Below are positions 36,401 through 47,200 of a DNA stretch of 64,000 bases, in pieces. The notes beneath the pieces are model-generated. The model saw only the letters and a program-made list of their open reading frames with translations. It was not told the DNA's origin and did not search any database. Within the stretch, counting starts at the first letter, position 1; each line of letters begins with the position of its first letter. Both the position numbers and the translations under genes were made by a program. The DNA is from Lentisphaera profundi (GTDB taxonomy: Bacteria; Verrucomicrobiota; Lentisphaeria; Lentisphaerales; Lentisphaeraceae): assembly GCF_028728065.1 (NCBI RefSeq), contig NZ_CP117812.1, positions 1-64,000 of the forward strand, given 5' to 3'.

Positions 36401-36557
36401 TAGGTGTAAAATATAGCGAATCATATTTTGGGTCGTAAGTGCCAATATCACCAAATTCGCCGTTGATGAAGCCACCGCCATTTTTGTCATATATATCAGC
36501 TTTCACAAAAGAAATGAGTCCTATGAAAAGGAGGAGGATTTTACTTATGGTGTTCAT
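33405..36557 (-). CDS. autotransporter (type Va) with polymorphic-repeat-like passenger
   Basis: A 1050-residue secreted protein. Seen: signal peptide (ending ISFVKA), a long beta-helix-like passenger (about residues 22-620) of short N/D/G/S-rich strands, a Thr/Ser-rich low-complexity linker (about 630-740) and a C-terminal translocator barrel of about 290 residues (DYSITSFLFGQDLVVDH, then GVYGQYTHNDWIFNSTLGYAYG) that ends in the outer-membrane signature RFIYSF with a final Phe. The barrel should thread the passenger to the surface, where it may adhere or bind glycans. No protease or lipase motif is seen in the passenger. It is transcribed alone, with a 327-bp gap upstream. Confidence 0.85.
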   Translation of the reverse strand: MNTISKILLLFIGLISFVKADIYDKNGGGFINGEFGDIGTYDPKYDSLYFTPRTEVNLYFEGNIRISDPFYSIWKDITFNDPTAPDRMSVHLLGTNLSLTSNLNGGFVRTMQTSQLTLNKVDLDSFSVKILFLGNNNRLTLNDSNMDLSFVDMAALASAPMTVNVTGGSNKITAWDGNISPSKFTLNIANGASLELFASGDVYTTTPSQRLNIDTTVEGSIDGGSLILKDSNAYFKSNENFEFKNNATLQLLGSKTLFEVEHVKFQDSKIQLGRNTVFQINQVINLEDSELVFGEGSQLQANDVIKTKGTIHLSGASSGSGIRGASLLDMNSLGGSTQFTQEGITASKVEFLIMKSGSTLDLANTDFEVNEQFFASDNAQVNIHDNASFLLNGTVAGISSIVDFNIDYGGKLIVTQSGTLVQRSSSNFDNDGVMLIEGYYGANGAVTGSGDIIISEDGIMDFGNKDNSVFTFSTDNNIYFEPDPTNLAPSADGGTLNVQLDVSGGSATNDTIQYGAGNVVLTKMGKINVGLTKTLTADELDGQSFTLIEAQSSGVSGTLIDAATTHLAEGADIPALIDFTISDNNTNGKPDLTLNAQKLGSLSLATHPSVVDRHRPATISSKTPHPSLPGHTITTTTNVTPTSNGGATQTTTTVVTNAGGSSVSSSTGTSTLAPATGSPNKSSGATLVTTAANNGNTQINNALNSLTNQQVASHFDTIHPEGYSSYMTVGLEASLLALETVNSSTRGNTFRAPVSMASLDDLPPVKGDYQKEFWLDLNYANGSIDEDGELGSIDYSITSFLFGQDLVVDHNSKLGVFSGYSHYKMDEHGISDLNLDTDALYLGVYGQYTHNDWIFNSTLGYAYGMNESERDSTLGTISGTSEADYDSHSFFIGSSAQTAIYTNQLFTLSPELGLYYVYYYQEEFDESGNSSLDLSLDSADAHSLVNTIGFNIQFADLGDTYAISPLVYFRYEYDWITDNNDDHSIQASLKNSNSGKQSFSGQNRGANHLVSGFSISAQVTDNTELNFGSSYTYSDNGDEYGLNARFIYSF

Positions 36558-36884
36558 ATTTGAGTTCTATTTTTAAATTATATTATATTGCTCCTTCATA
36601 AAAATAAAGTATTTTTTTGAGGGTATTTAAAGTTAAGGCAATTTTATTGTATGAGAAAAGAACTTTTATCCCTTTGGTCATGAAGAAAAACAAATGTTTA
36701 TTCCGATAATGAACAAGTATTTAAAGCTCTATAAATCGAGCTCTTATCTTACTGTATATGTCCAACCATTATCATTTCTATCTAAGTAAGAACTAGACTT
36801 AGGAGGTGTTTTCTGCTTAAGATTCCTCAAGTATAAACGGAGAGGAAAATCAGTAGAGAGGCTTTTCTTTGAAAGAAACGAGAT
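36558..36884. other. 327-bp gap upstream of the autotransporter
   Basis: AT-rich, with no supported gene. It should hold the autotransporter promoter on the minus strand, but I could not single out one hexamer pair. The frame of the upstream permease stays open for about 50 codons after its stop codon, which I treat as chance. Confidence 0.4.
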
Positions 36885-38111
36885 TTATTCTGCTGGAGCA
36901 CCGATGAAGAAAACGAAGGCGCAAACAATTGCGAGTCCCGCAAAGAGAATCATCCTTTTTGGTTCTTTATTTCGTTTCGCCAAAGAACAAGCTAAGCAAC
37001 TTTGAAGTAAGTAAAATAAGGCAAAAGCCTTTGATGCATAAACAATGATTAAATTAACGTTGGTTTCCCAGGCTAAATTGATCGTAACGAGAAGGATGAG
37101 TAAATAGGCGTAGCGAACAGGGACACGATGATTGGTGATTTCCCCGATTAATCCACCTGCGCCGGCATTGTCTGCAACTGCAGCACTAAATTGACTGCCG
37201 ATGGCAGCCACGACTAATAGAGTCGGTAAAACTAGTGCCACAGGTGTTGTCATTTCAATAATGGCGGTAACGTCGGCGCCCATATCCTTGTGGAAGAGTA
37301 CGGTGGCAAGAGAGATAAATAATAAGTAGATAATACTGGCCGTAATTTGTGCGTACTTCATGGTTTTGATGCGTTCTTCGGCTTTGTGTTGATCACCGAG
37401 GTAACGCGAAGTCTCGAAACCTTGGACAACAATGAGTAGGCCAAGTAAAACGCGTATATCGTTACCATTTATATCTGATGAGATATCGGGCAGTGCCCAA
37501 GTTCCTTGGGAAGCTAAATTGATGTTGTAGACCACTAAAGCAAATAGCAAGGAGCCAATCATCCCTAAATTGAGCGCAACCGCATATTTTTCCATTTTTT
37601 CGAGCATGCCTAAGCCACGCCAAATACCGATTATACCTATCGAGAGCAGCAATGCGGTTGTAATCCAATTGGCCATATGTGGATGTGAGATGCCAAGAGA
37701 TTTCAATAAAAAAGCAGCAAGCAATTGTAAGTAATAGGTGACAGAAATAAAATAGGCCCCAGCCAAAATTATTCGTGAGACAAAAGCGAGTTGTTGTGGG
37801 TGACCCGATTCATTTTCGATGGGCTCAAAATGTGTGATATTGTAGCGCATGACACTTCCTACACCATAGGCAATGACTAATAAAATAGCCATACAAAAAA
37901 CGGCTTTAACGCCAACTACGCCACCAAGTAGCGGTGCACTGACCAAGAAACCACTGCCCATAATAGAGGCGAGGGGAGTCACCATGGCTTGCCAAGAAGA
38001 AGATTTTTTCAGTTTTGGAGAAAAGGCAAGGTAAGAGCTTAGTAATACAGCAATGACAATAATCAGTATGTTAAGTATCATGAGACAGGAAGTCCATTTT
38101 AGGAAAATCAT
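36885..38111 (-). CDS. APC-superfamily-like membrane transporter of unknown substrate
   Basis: A 408-residue protein with about 11-12 membrane segments. Seen near the first core helix: TPLASIMGSGFLVSAPLLGG, reminiscent of the unwound, substrate-binding helix 1 of amino-acid/polyamine (APC) transporters, and GFETSRYLGDQ in helix 6, again a typical position for substrate contact. The substrate cannot be named. The start is uncertain: the ATG at 38111 has no good ribosome-binding site, and the ATG at 38081 is an alternative that would shorten the N terminus by 10 residues. It lies directly downstream, on the minus strand, of the terminator copy that ends the adhesin operon, so it should have its own promoter within or next to that repeat. 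Confidence 0.68.
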   Translation of the reverse strand: MIFLKWTSCLMILNILIIVIAVLLSSYLAFSPKLKKSSSWQAMVTPLASIMGSGFLVSAPLLGGVVGVKAVFCMAILLVIAYGVGSVMRYNITHFEPIENESGHPQQLAFVSRIILAGAYFISVTYYLQLLAAFLLKSLGISHPHMANWITTALLLSIGIIGIWRGLGMLEKMEKYAVALNLGMIGSLLFALVVYNINLASQGTWALPDISSDINGNDIRVLLGLLIVVQGFETSRYLGDQHKAEERIKTMKYAQITASIIYLLFISLATVLFHKDMGADVTAIIEMTTPVALVLPTLLVVAAIGSQFSAAVADNAGAGGLIGEITNHRVPVRYAYLLILLVTINLAWETNVNLIIVYASKAFALFYLLQSCLACSLAKRNKEPKRMILFAGLAIVCAFVFFIGAPAE

Positions 38112-38142
38112 TTAAAAGAGGAATGTAATTTCGCCCAGGCAT

Positions 38143-38173
38143 AAAAAAAGCCCAAAACCGAAGTTTTGGGCTT
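38143..38173 (-). terminator. Rho-independent terminator captured from tRNA-Gly, ends adhesin operon
   Basis: On the minus strand an 11-bp stem (AAGCCCAAAAC with GTTTTGGGCTT, loop TTCG) is followed by T residues. It lies 35 nt after the adhesin stop, so a duplicated tRNA terminator now ends a 22-kb protein operon. Confidence 0.85.
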
Positions 38174-38194
38174 AAGAGCGAGTGATGAGACTCG
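38143..38194. repeat. direct repeat copy 1 (attR-like): tRNA-Gly 3' fragment plus terminator
   Basis: Identical over all 52 bases to 60761-60812. Positions 38177-38194 correspond to the last 18 nt of the tRNA (discriminator base, 3' acceptor strand and part of the T arm). The rest is the tRNA's terminator hairpin. No other part of a tRNA follows, so this copy cannot be functional as a tRNA. It begins 14 nt beyond the adhesin stop codon. Confidence 0.85.
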
Positions 38195-38207
38195 TTAATA
38201 CCCAGTA

Positions 38208-41200
38208 TTAAATCATTTGATCATCAAGAGGTTCGTCATCTAGCGGATCATCAATGATGTTATGATCGTCTAGATGATGGTCATCTTGACTGTGATGATC
38301 TGCATCTACGATATCTACATCGTGAATCGCTAGAGACGGATCATCGTGATCTTGAGTCTCAAAGAGATCGTGAACTTGATCTTGATCGAGGTTTTCTACT
38401 GCTTGTTTAGTGACTTCATCCTGATCTGAATGATCGGAAATATGAAGATCGATATTGTCAGTGAAGCTATCAACATCGGCGATATCATGACTTGAGGCGT
38501 TCTGATAATTGGTATCTACATGAGCCATGAAGCTATCTACATCATGATGTAGAATCTCTTGACTTGAATGATCAACATCATTTACAAGTGCCATAAAGGA
38601 TTGTAGAGGATCATCAAACATATCAGGAGCATCAGCTTGTACGGCACCGTGTACAGGAGGAGCAGGTGGCGGGGGAAGCGCAGTAGCGACATCTGTATGG
38701 CCATGAACATCCAGTGTGATATCGTGATGTTCACCAGTCGTGGTAGCAACGGAAAAGACATCATGCTCTAAATCACCATCATTAAGATGATCGGCTTTGG
38801 CTTGGTCAAGAGTATATTTCCAGGAACCATCTGTTTGCAGATCCAATGCTCCAAAAGTGCCATCGAAATGCCCGGCCGTGAAGTCTACATCATGGCCATC
38901 GCTAGGGTGGGCATCGATAAAACCACTGACTTCATGATCCTGATCTTCGGTCAGTGAAGCGTGACCTTGGATGACCGTGAGCGTTCCTGTTGATTCAATA
39001 GAATCGTTTTTCCCATCGCTTACTGTGTACTTAAAATCTACGTCACCATGAAAATCTGTTGCGGGGGTGAAAACAAGCTTAGCAATATCGCCGGCGGTAA
39101 TATCTTGTCCGGCGCTGACAGCGTTGCCGTCTAAGGTTAAGGTCCCTTGTTTGGTGTCAGGTAGCCCAGTAATAGAAACATGATCTAATACATCACCTGC
39201 ATCGCCATCACTAAAACCAAAATCACTTACACTAAAGGTATGAGCGCTGTCTTCTTGGGTATCGATCGACTGTACTGTTGCGGTTGGTATGAAGTTATGT
39301 CCGCCAATGTCTGCACCGGTAAAGTGAAAGGTCTCGGTGGCACTCGCGCTGCTCGCTTCCCCATACGTGCCTTCACTTTGTTCAACACGGATTTGAATAT
39401 CAAGATTGTTCATCACTCCACTCTTACCGTATATCGCTGCCTGATCCATCTCTGCCACGGGCACATGATAGGTCACGAAGCCGGGATCTGGATCTACCTT
39501 CCCATGGCTCAGGTCATCTGACACCGGATAAGTGGCCATTCCACCGGGACGAGTGACTAGAACACCATCGGCAACGCGAACATAGAGCATCGTGGTTTCG
39601 TCTGTATCGACTTGCTTAAAGTCGATTAAGTCACCGACATGATGGATGTTTCCACCGGCACTTAAATCAATTGGGGCGGCGGAGCTTGCCCCAACCCAGC
39701 TTGAGTCTACGCTGACGATATCTTCTATCACGGCATCTAAGGTAATGTGGCCAAGACGGACGACTTCTTCGGTGCTGTTGTCAGGGCCTGTGGTTATTAC
39801 GTGCAATTTATAGTCAGCTGTTACACCGTCTGTATCATGGGTATTTACCTGCAGATGAGAAAGGGTACTTGGGTCAATGGTCCAACTGCCATCTATATTA
39901 TGCACGGGTGCCGTACCGCTGGTACCTGCGGCTAAGCGCAGGCTGAAAGAGGCTGGCAGGTCGGTGATGGTAACGCCAGTGATCGGGTCCTGGCTGTCTG
40001 TGGCATGCGCGCTAAGCGGCATATCAAGCCATTGTTGGTGTTCACCGGCGTCAATATTTTGAACATCCACTCGGGCCACGTCGGTTACGGAGGCAATGTC
40101 AATATGGCGAGACATGGCCGCCGATTCCGCGGTATCTGTGCCGTCAGTACTGATGGCTTTTACATTGAGGTCGATACTGCCATGAAAATTCTTGGGAAAA
40201 CTCGCGGTTAATGATGTGGCGTCGCCACTATCAACCAACCACGAACCATCGGCTTGCTTGGTGCCGTGATTCAGCGTGGTTCCGGCCGGTAGACCTTCGA
40301 TATGCAGTTGTAAATGCTCGCTGCTATCCGGGTCGGAAACAGAAAAATGCAGATCAAGAGACCCGTCTTCAGTGAGGCCTAATGCCTTGGGTGCCCCACC
40401 GGCTTGGCCGGCAAGGTGATCGAACAATACCGCCTCTGTTCCCAGGCCCATTACGCTGCTAAACGTAGAGACACCACGTATAACGTCGAAGAGGGTGCCC
40501 TGGCTAGACGGGTCAAAACCAATAATTCTTAACCCTGCACTGGGCTGGACACCGGCTTTAAAACTGAACTCAATGGTGTCGCCCGTATGCAGGCCCGAGA
40601 GGGGAAGAAAGTGTGCAAGTCCACCTACAGGAATTTGCAGGAGTTCACCGTGATGCTCAATGTCGAAGTGCTTCATCATCCCCATAGAGAATGGAGCGGG
40701 GTGGCCGTTTACTTTAATGCCAGCCAGATCATCAAGAGTGGCGCCGCCTGTAAATTGCAGAAAAGATAATCCTGTTTTCGAACTCGGGTCATATTTTGAG
40801 AGCAAGTCTGCCTGATTAGCGTCCAGGGTAATAGTTTGGTCCAGACTCGGTGGCCCGGCTGCAGCGGCAAGGCTGCTGGAGCCGTTCACGTCAAAGGCAT
40901 CGATGTTGGGGGCGTCTGCCACGGGGTTAACATTTAAGGTGATGGCGTGAGCTGTGCTGTCGGCGGTGTGGCTGCCATCGCTAGCCGTTGCCGTTGCGTG
41001 GAGTTGGATATCGCCGGAAAAATCCTTCGGCGGGGTAATTTTAAGCCCGCTGATATCACCCGCTTGAACCGTCCATTGTCCATGGCCGTCGTCATGACCT
41101 GTTGAAAAACTAGCGCCTGTGGGAACACCTGTGATGACGTATTGAGTAATAGCATCGCCTGCTGCTGCCGTGGCACCAAGTGTGAGTGCTATGGCGGTGT

Positions 41201-44200
41201 CCTCGTCACCCGTGGTATCCGTGCCCGTCATGGTCGGGGCATCGACGGTATTGGCGACCTGGATGGTTCCAGTCGCTTCGGCTGAGTCGGATGTCCCATC
41301 ATTGACAGTATATTTGAAGTTTACATCACCGTTGAAATCAGCAACCGGTGTGAAAAGCAATTTCCCTATGTCGCCCGAAGAGATGTCCTGGCCATCTGTA
41401 ACGGCGTTGCCGTCAAGAGTAAGGACTCCCTCGCTGATGTCGGGTAGATCAGTGATGGTGACGTGATCCAAGGTATCGCTAGTATCTACGTCAGTAAAAC
41501 CAAAATTTGCCGCAGTGAATTGATAATCTTGATCTTCCGTACCATGTAGTGAGGCAATAGTAACGGTTGGTGCATCATTTGTTCCAGCTACGTTAAATGT
41601 GGCCGTTTGGGCGATTGTGCCGCCCTGACCATCACTTATGTTATAAGTAATGGTTAGGGCTTGGGTTTCACCAGCTGCTAGGTGATCGAATACAGCGTTT
41701 GTTGGATCAATTGACAAGATATGTCCATCTGCGCTTAGGCTAAGCCCTGCGGGCAAGCTACTTGTTGCTGCAGCGCCATCGACACTATATTGGATGCCAT
41801 TGACCGATAGAGTATCGGCATCAATATCACTTGCACCTTGAAGTAAATCTAAAGATGAACTGGCATCGCCTTCATCAACACTGCTAGCCAGCGCGTTGGT
41901 GACAACGGGTGCATCATTGATATTTGTTACGGTTAAGTTTCCTGTTGATTCTGGTGAATCTGCATTTCCATCATTGACGGTATACTTGAAGTTTACATCG
42001 CCATTAAAATCTGCTTTTGGTGTAAAAGTTAAATGCTGAATGTCTGTTGCACTGATATCTTGATTTGCGCTAAGGGCGACACCATTGAGCATCAGCACGC
42101 CTTCTGTTGGGTCAGGTAGATCGGTAATGGTGACATGGTCCAAGGTATCGCTAGTATCTACGTCAGTGAAACCAAAATTTGCCGCAGTGAATTGATAATC
42201 TTGATCTTCAGTACCGCTGAGAGGCGAGGCGGTCACTGTTGGTGCATCGTTGGTCCCCGCAATATTCACCTGTATTTCGTGTAGAGTTCCATCTGTCGAT
42301 TCAACTGTAAAGATGTCTTTATGTGAATCACCATCAGCCATAGAATTGAGATTAGATTTTGGTGTAAAGGTCCACTGTCCCCCTGATTGCATGCTTAAAT
42401 CGCCAAAGGCACCATGGTAGGTATTTGCACTAAAAGATTGCTGCGAAGCATCGTTATCTTGAATGGTTAAGGTGCCAGGCACAGCACTGTCTTCATCAGT
42501 ATTTTCTAGATCATCACCAGAGATAATGGCATTGGGAATAGGTCGTGTTGGATCGAGCTTAATACCATTAAATTCTGTGTGAATTTCGTGCGTACCATCC
42601 GGCCCTTCTGTTGTGGCGGTCACACCAATGTTCATATTGTGGACGACTCCAGCAGGCAGTTGGGCAGTAATTTTTGATAAGTCCCAACCTTGCAGGTCAA
42701 TTTGATCTCCAATACCTGTTATGGTATGGGTGTGGCTGCCATCCGAGACCACAGTATCTTTAATGAAACCTTGAATTGCGATGCCGGTTACTTTGTCGTC
42801 GGGATCACTAGGTGATACTTGAGGGGTGATATGTAATAAGGAACCAGGAGGAGGAACAGACATATTGGTATCGACGATTTGGCTTTCATGATGAACGCCA
42901 TTTTCGGCTAAAGTATGTGCGCCCGTAGTATCCTGAATATGTCCTGCAATAGAACGAACGTCAAAGATCAAGCCGGTATGAACGCTTGCCATTGAAGCAA
43001 GAGGCCCTTGTGCCACTTGTTGCGAAGACATAGAATGAGTGCTCATGGCAGCATTAAAAATATTCCCATCATAATGTTCACCACTATTCCAAGTTGGTGA
43101 GGCAATGCCTCCATTAGCTTTTTGTCCCAGGACCATATAAAGGTCTGCAGGTAAAGTACCGCCTTTATGATAGCCATGAGCGGTACTGACAAGTTGGCCA
43201 TTGTCGAAGACTTTTAAATCGCCCGATGTTGAATCCCACGTTAATGTGACGCGATGGCTATTACCATCACCTAAGTTAATACCCGTTGCGATATCGCCAG
43301 CTCCGCCGATTTTCATATTGCCGGGATTCCATAGAGAAAGCATATTGGTACTTGTCCCATGGCCCATGTTGACGACAACAGGACCTGTAGAAGCGCCTGT
43401 ATCAGCAACAGCCTTACCTAATACAGTCATTTCAAAAGTGAATTCAGTGAGAGCACTTGGAGCTGCGATACTATCAACTTGAATGCGGCCAGTAGAGCCT
43501 GTGCTAACAATTTGTTGTTCGACAGAAGTCGTCAGCTGAATATTGGCAGGGTCCGTAACGGTGCTCACGGCCATGGTCATATGGTTATCCACATTGGCAG
43601 TACCATCATTAACTTTGTAGGAGATATCTGCATCGCCTTTGAAGTTAGTCGCGGGATGATAGGTCCAAGTGCCATCTCCATTATCAGTAATAGTTCCGTG
43701 TGCGGGGTCCACATGAACAGAATTGACATCGAGGGTGTCGTGGTCAATATCTGCAGAGCCACTTAACAAGTCGGCTTTAGTGAGAATTATGTCAGTGTCT
43801 TCAGTGGTCGTCGCGCTTGTGGCGACAATAGTTGGTAGATCATTGACATTGGCTAAAGTTAGAGTTCCCGTAGCTTCTGCGGAATCCGCATTTCCATCAT
43901 TGACGGTGTATTTGAAGTTTATATCACCATTGAAGTCTGATTTTGGAACAAAAGTTAAATGCTGAATATCTGCAGCGCTGATATCTTGATTTGCGCTGAT
44001 TGCCACACCGTTGAGCATCAATTGCCCTTCAGTCGCGAGATCAGGTAGATCCGTAATGGTAACATGGTCCAAGGTATCGGTCGTATCTGTATCGGCGAAG
44101 CCGAAGTTTGCTGCGGTAAACTGGTAGTCCTGATCTTCAGTTCCATGTAGTGTAGCGACTGTTACTGTTGGTGCATCGTTCGATCCCGCCACATCCATCA

Positions 44201-47200
44201 CAATATGATGAACCGTGCCATCTTTAGCATGGATAATGAGGTTGTCTTGAACATTTTGTCCAACAGCTAGAGCTTGGACAGCATTGCTTTGTGCGGTGGT
44301 TTGGTCGAGTTGATAGGTCCAGGATCCATCAGTGTTCATATGGAGTGAGCCATATGTGCCCTGAACATCTTCGTCTCTAAATGAGGATTGATTATCATCG
44401 GGATCAGTAATGGTGAGGCTTCCTGTGGCACTTGTACTTGCGTCTTCGGTTGTTGAACCTGTAGCGACACCAGCGATTGTGGGAACGTCATTTGTCCCTT
44501 GTATCGTAAGCGTCGTCGTCTGATGGACGAGACCACCATGTGAGTCTTTGACATCATAAGTGAGGGTGATTGTTTGACTATCACCTGCAGCAAGATGATT
44601 GAAACTTGCATCCGTAGGATCAAGAACAAGCGTATGGCCATCAGCAGCGAGGGTGACACCTGCAGGTAGCGACGTGTTTGCTGTGGCTGAACCCATTTGG
44701 TATTGAATATTGTCAATGCTTAATGTTTCCCCAGTATCAGGATCGGTAGCGCCATGGAGCAAATCAACGTTATGGGTAGAGCCATCCTCCTTGCTGGTAT
44801 CCGTAAGCGCAGCCGCGACTTCTGGTGGTGCATTGACAAAAAGACTTACACCTTGAGTGACTGACTTGCTCTCACCGGATTCAGAGGCAGTTGCTGTAAC
44901 GTTGAAGTTGAGATCACCATGGAAATTGGCATTATGGAGGTCAACCTTTAAACCTTGAAGGTCAGATTGATGGAGAACCCACATTTTTGCCAGGCCATCC
45001 CATGTTCCGTTACTGAGTGTGGATCCTACGGGAAGACCCGAAATTTTAACCAGCAAATCCTCATTGGTGTTTTCATCAGTCAATTGAGCATTGAGATTCA
45101 AGGGGATTTCGTTCCCTTGCTGAGCTGTCAGAGCATTTGCGCTAAGCGTGGGTGCATCCACGGAGCCGTGAATGGTGATGGTGACAGGGTGAGTAACGGA
45201 CTGACCATCTGGCGTTGTGGCCGTGACTTGAACCACTTCCTGCAGCGTCTGATTTGGACCTAAATGGTTAACGTCCGCATTGCTGTTATCCATATGATAG
45301 TGGTACTGACCATGTTCATCAATTGAGAACGTTCCATACTTCACTGCATGTTGAGCTTGCGCGGTGAACGTTGGGGTATCGCCATCATCCACATCTGAGG
45401 CCGTCAAATGACCATTGATATCAGTTTGAGACGTATCTTCTTTCATGTCGACATCCAAACCTGCAGGTGTATTGTCATCCACCGCCGGGCCATGAACGTC
45501 GTAGACCCGTTCCGCAGAACTATGCCCTTGGGCATCTTCGGTATGGAGATGATGTTCGCCATCCGCCAAGCCGGGTGCGGCCAATGACCAATGACCGTTG
45601 CTATCAACAGTGGCCGTGCCAAGAATTGAGTTTCCTTCTTTGACCGTAATCGTTTCCCCAGCAGTTCCCTGGCCTGAAAGCAGAGCGTTGCCTTTGCTTA
45701 AATGATCATATTTACTGTAATAGAGGTAGTCGACTTCACTTGGACCGCCATCACAAACACGATTAATTACACCAATGGTACCATCAGAGAAAACAACAAC
45801 GCCACCTTCCCAGGAGTTGCCATGACCAGATGCACCGCCTGAACCGGTATTAGTTGTATCGGGAACTCCATGGGATTGCCACCAACCGTGACTATCGACA
45901 CGACTAAAACCCCCTGAACCACTATGAGCGGTGGAAGTTGTGGGCTCCTGCCCAGAACTTAGCTCATTATGATCACTACCAGGTTTATAGAGACCAACAA
46001 TGTGAACGCCTGCACCAGGACCGGTTTGGCTAGCACCCCAATTTGCATGAGGATCAATCGTTGAACCATCAACCTTATCAATCACCTGCAAATCTTGGAT
46101 ACTCATTCCCCCTGTGCCAGTCGCGGAGGAACTTGCGGTGCTGGAAATAACAGGTTGATCTTCTGTGCCGTGAATCGTCACGGTAACCGTATGTTTGGTT
46201 CCGTCGCTAGCCGTGAAAACATGGCTCTCGGTTTGGGAGGCGCCTTGGTCCAAATTTTGAACTTTGCTGTTGTCCAGCGTAAACTGCCAGTTTCCATTGC
46301 TCATCGACCAAGAACCATAAGTACCCGGAGTTGCTGCTACGTCGGCAAAGCCTGGAGTGTCCGTTTTGTCTAGGTCACTGATAGTAAGTTGTTCTGATAC
46401 ACTTGCAGTTCCATCTTCAGTTACACTACCAGTGCTTGTTCCAGTGACTACGGCGGCATCGTCTGTGCCGTTGATTGTTACATTGATTTGATGTGTCGTT
46501 CCATCGGCTGATTGAACGGTTATACTTTCGGTCAGCCTTTCACCTGAACCAAGTTCCTGCACGGTGGTATTGGAGTTATCGAGATCGTAAGTCCAGGCAC
46601 CAGAATCGGTCATGTGTAAGGTGCCGAGAGTTCCAGTATAATCAGTATCCGAGAAATGATTTTCACCAGTGTCGGTGTCGCTAATGGTCAGAGTACCAGA
46701 AGTCTGCAGAGCAGATTCTTCTGTGACTTGACCCGTTGCGGAACCCGCAATCTGGGCGACGTCATTAGTACCATTGACGGTAAGGGTGATCTGATGAGTA
46801 GTTCCGTCAGCTGATTTCACTGTAATGGTATCAGTTGCAGAGCTTCCTTGAGCAAGGGCTTGCACGGTGGTATTGGAATTATCTAAATCGTAAGTCCAGG
46901 CACCAGAGTCAGTCATATGCAAGGTGCCGAGGGTACCTGTATAATCAGTATTGGAGAAATGATTTTCGCCAGTATCGGTATCGGAAATTGTCAGGGTGCC
47001 TGACGTTTGTAGGCTTGTTTCTTCCGTGACTTGACCTGAATGAGTACCTGTGATTTGGGCGGCATCATTAGTACCGTTGACGGTAACGGTGATCTGATGA
47101 CTTGTACCATCAGCTGATTTCACGGTGATGGTATCAGTTGCAGAGCTTCCTTGAGCGAGAGCTTGCACGGTGGTGTTAGAGTTATCGAGATCATAAGTCC

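Noticed and set aside
36735-36884. Read-through extension of the APC-like permease past its stop
   Set aside because: The frame stays open for about 50 codons and looks mildly protein-like, but it has no membrane segment or family match and such lengths occur by chance in this gap.
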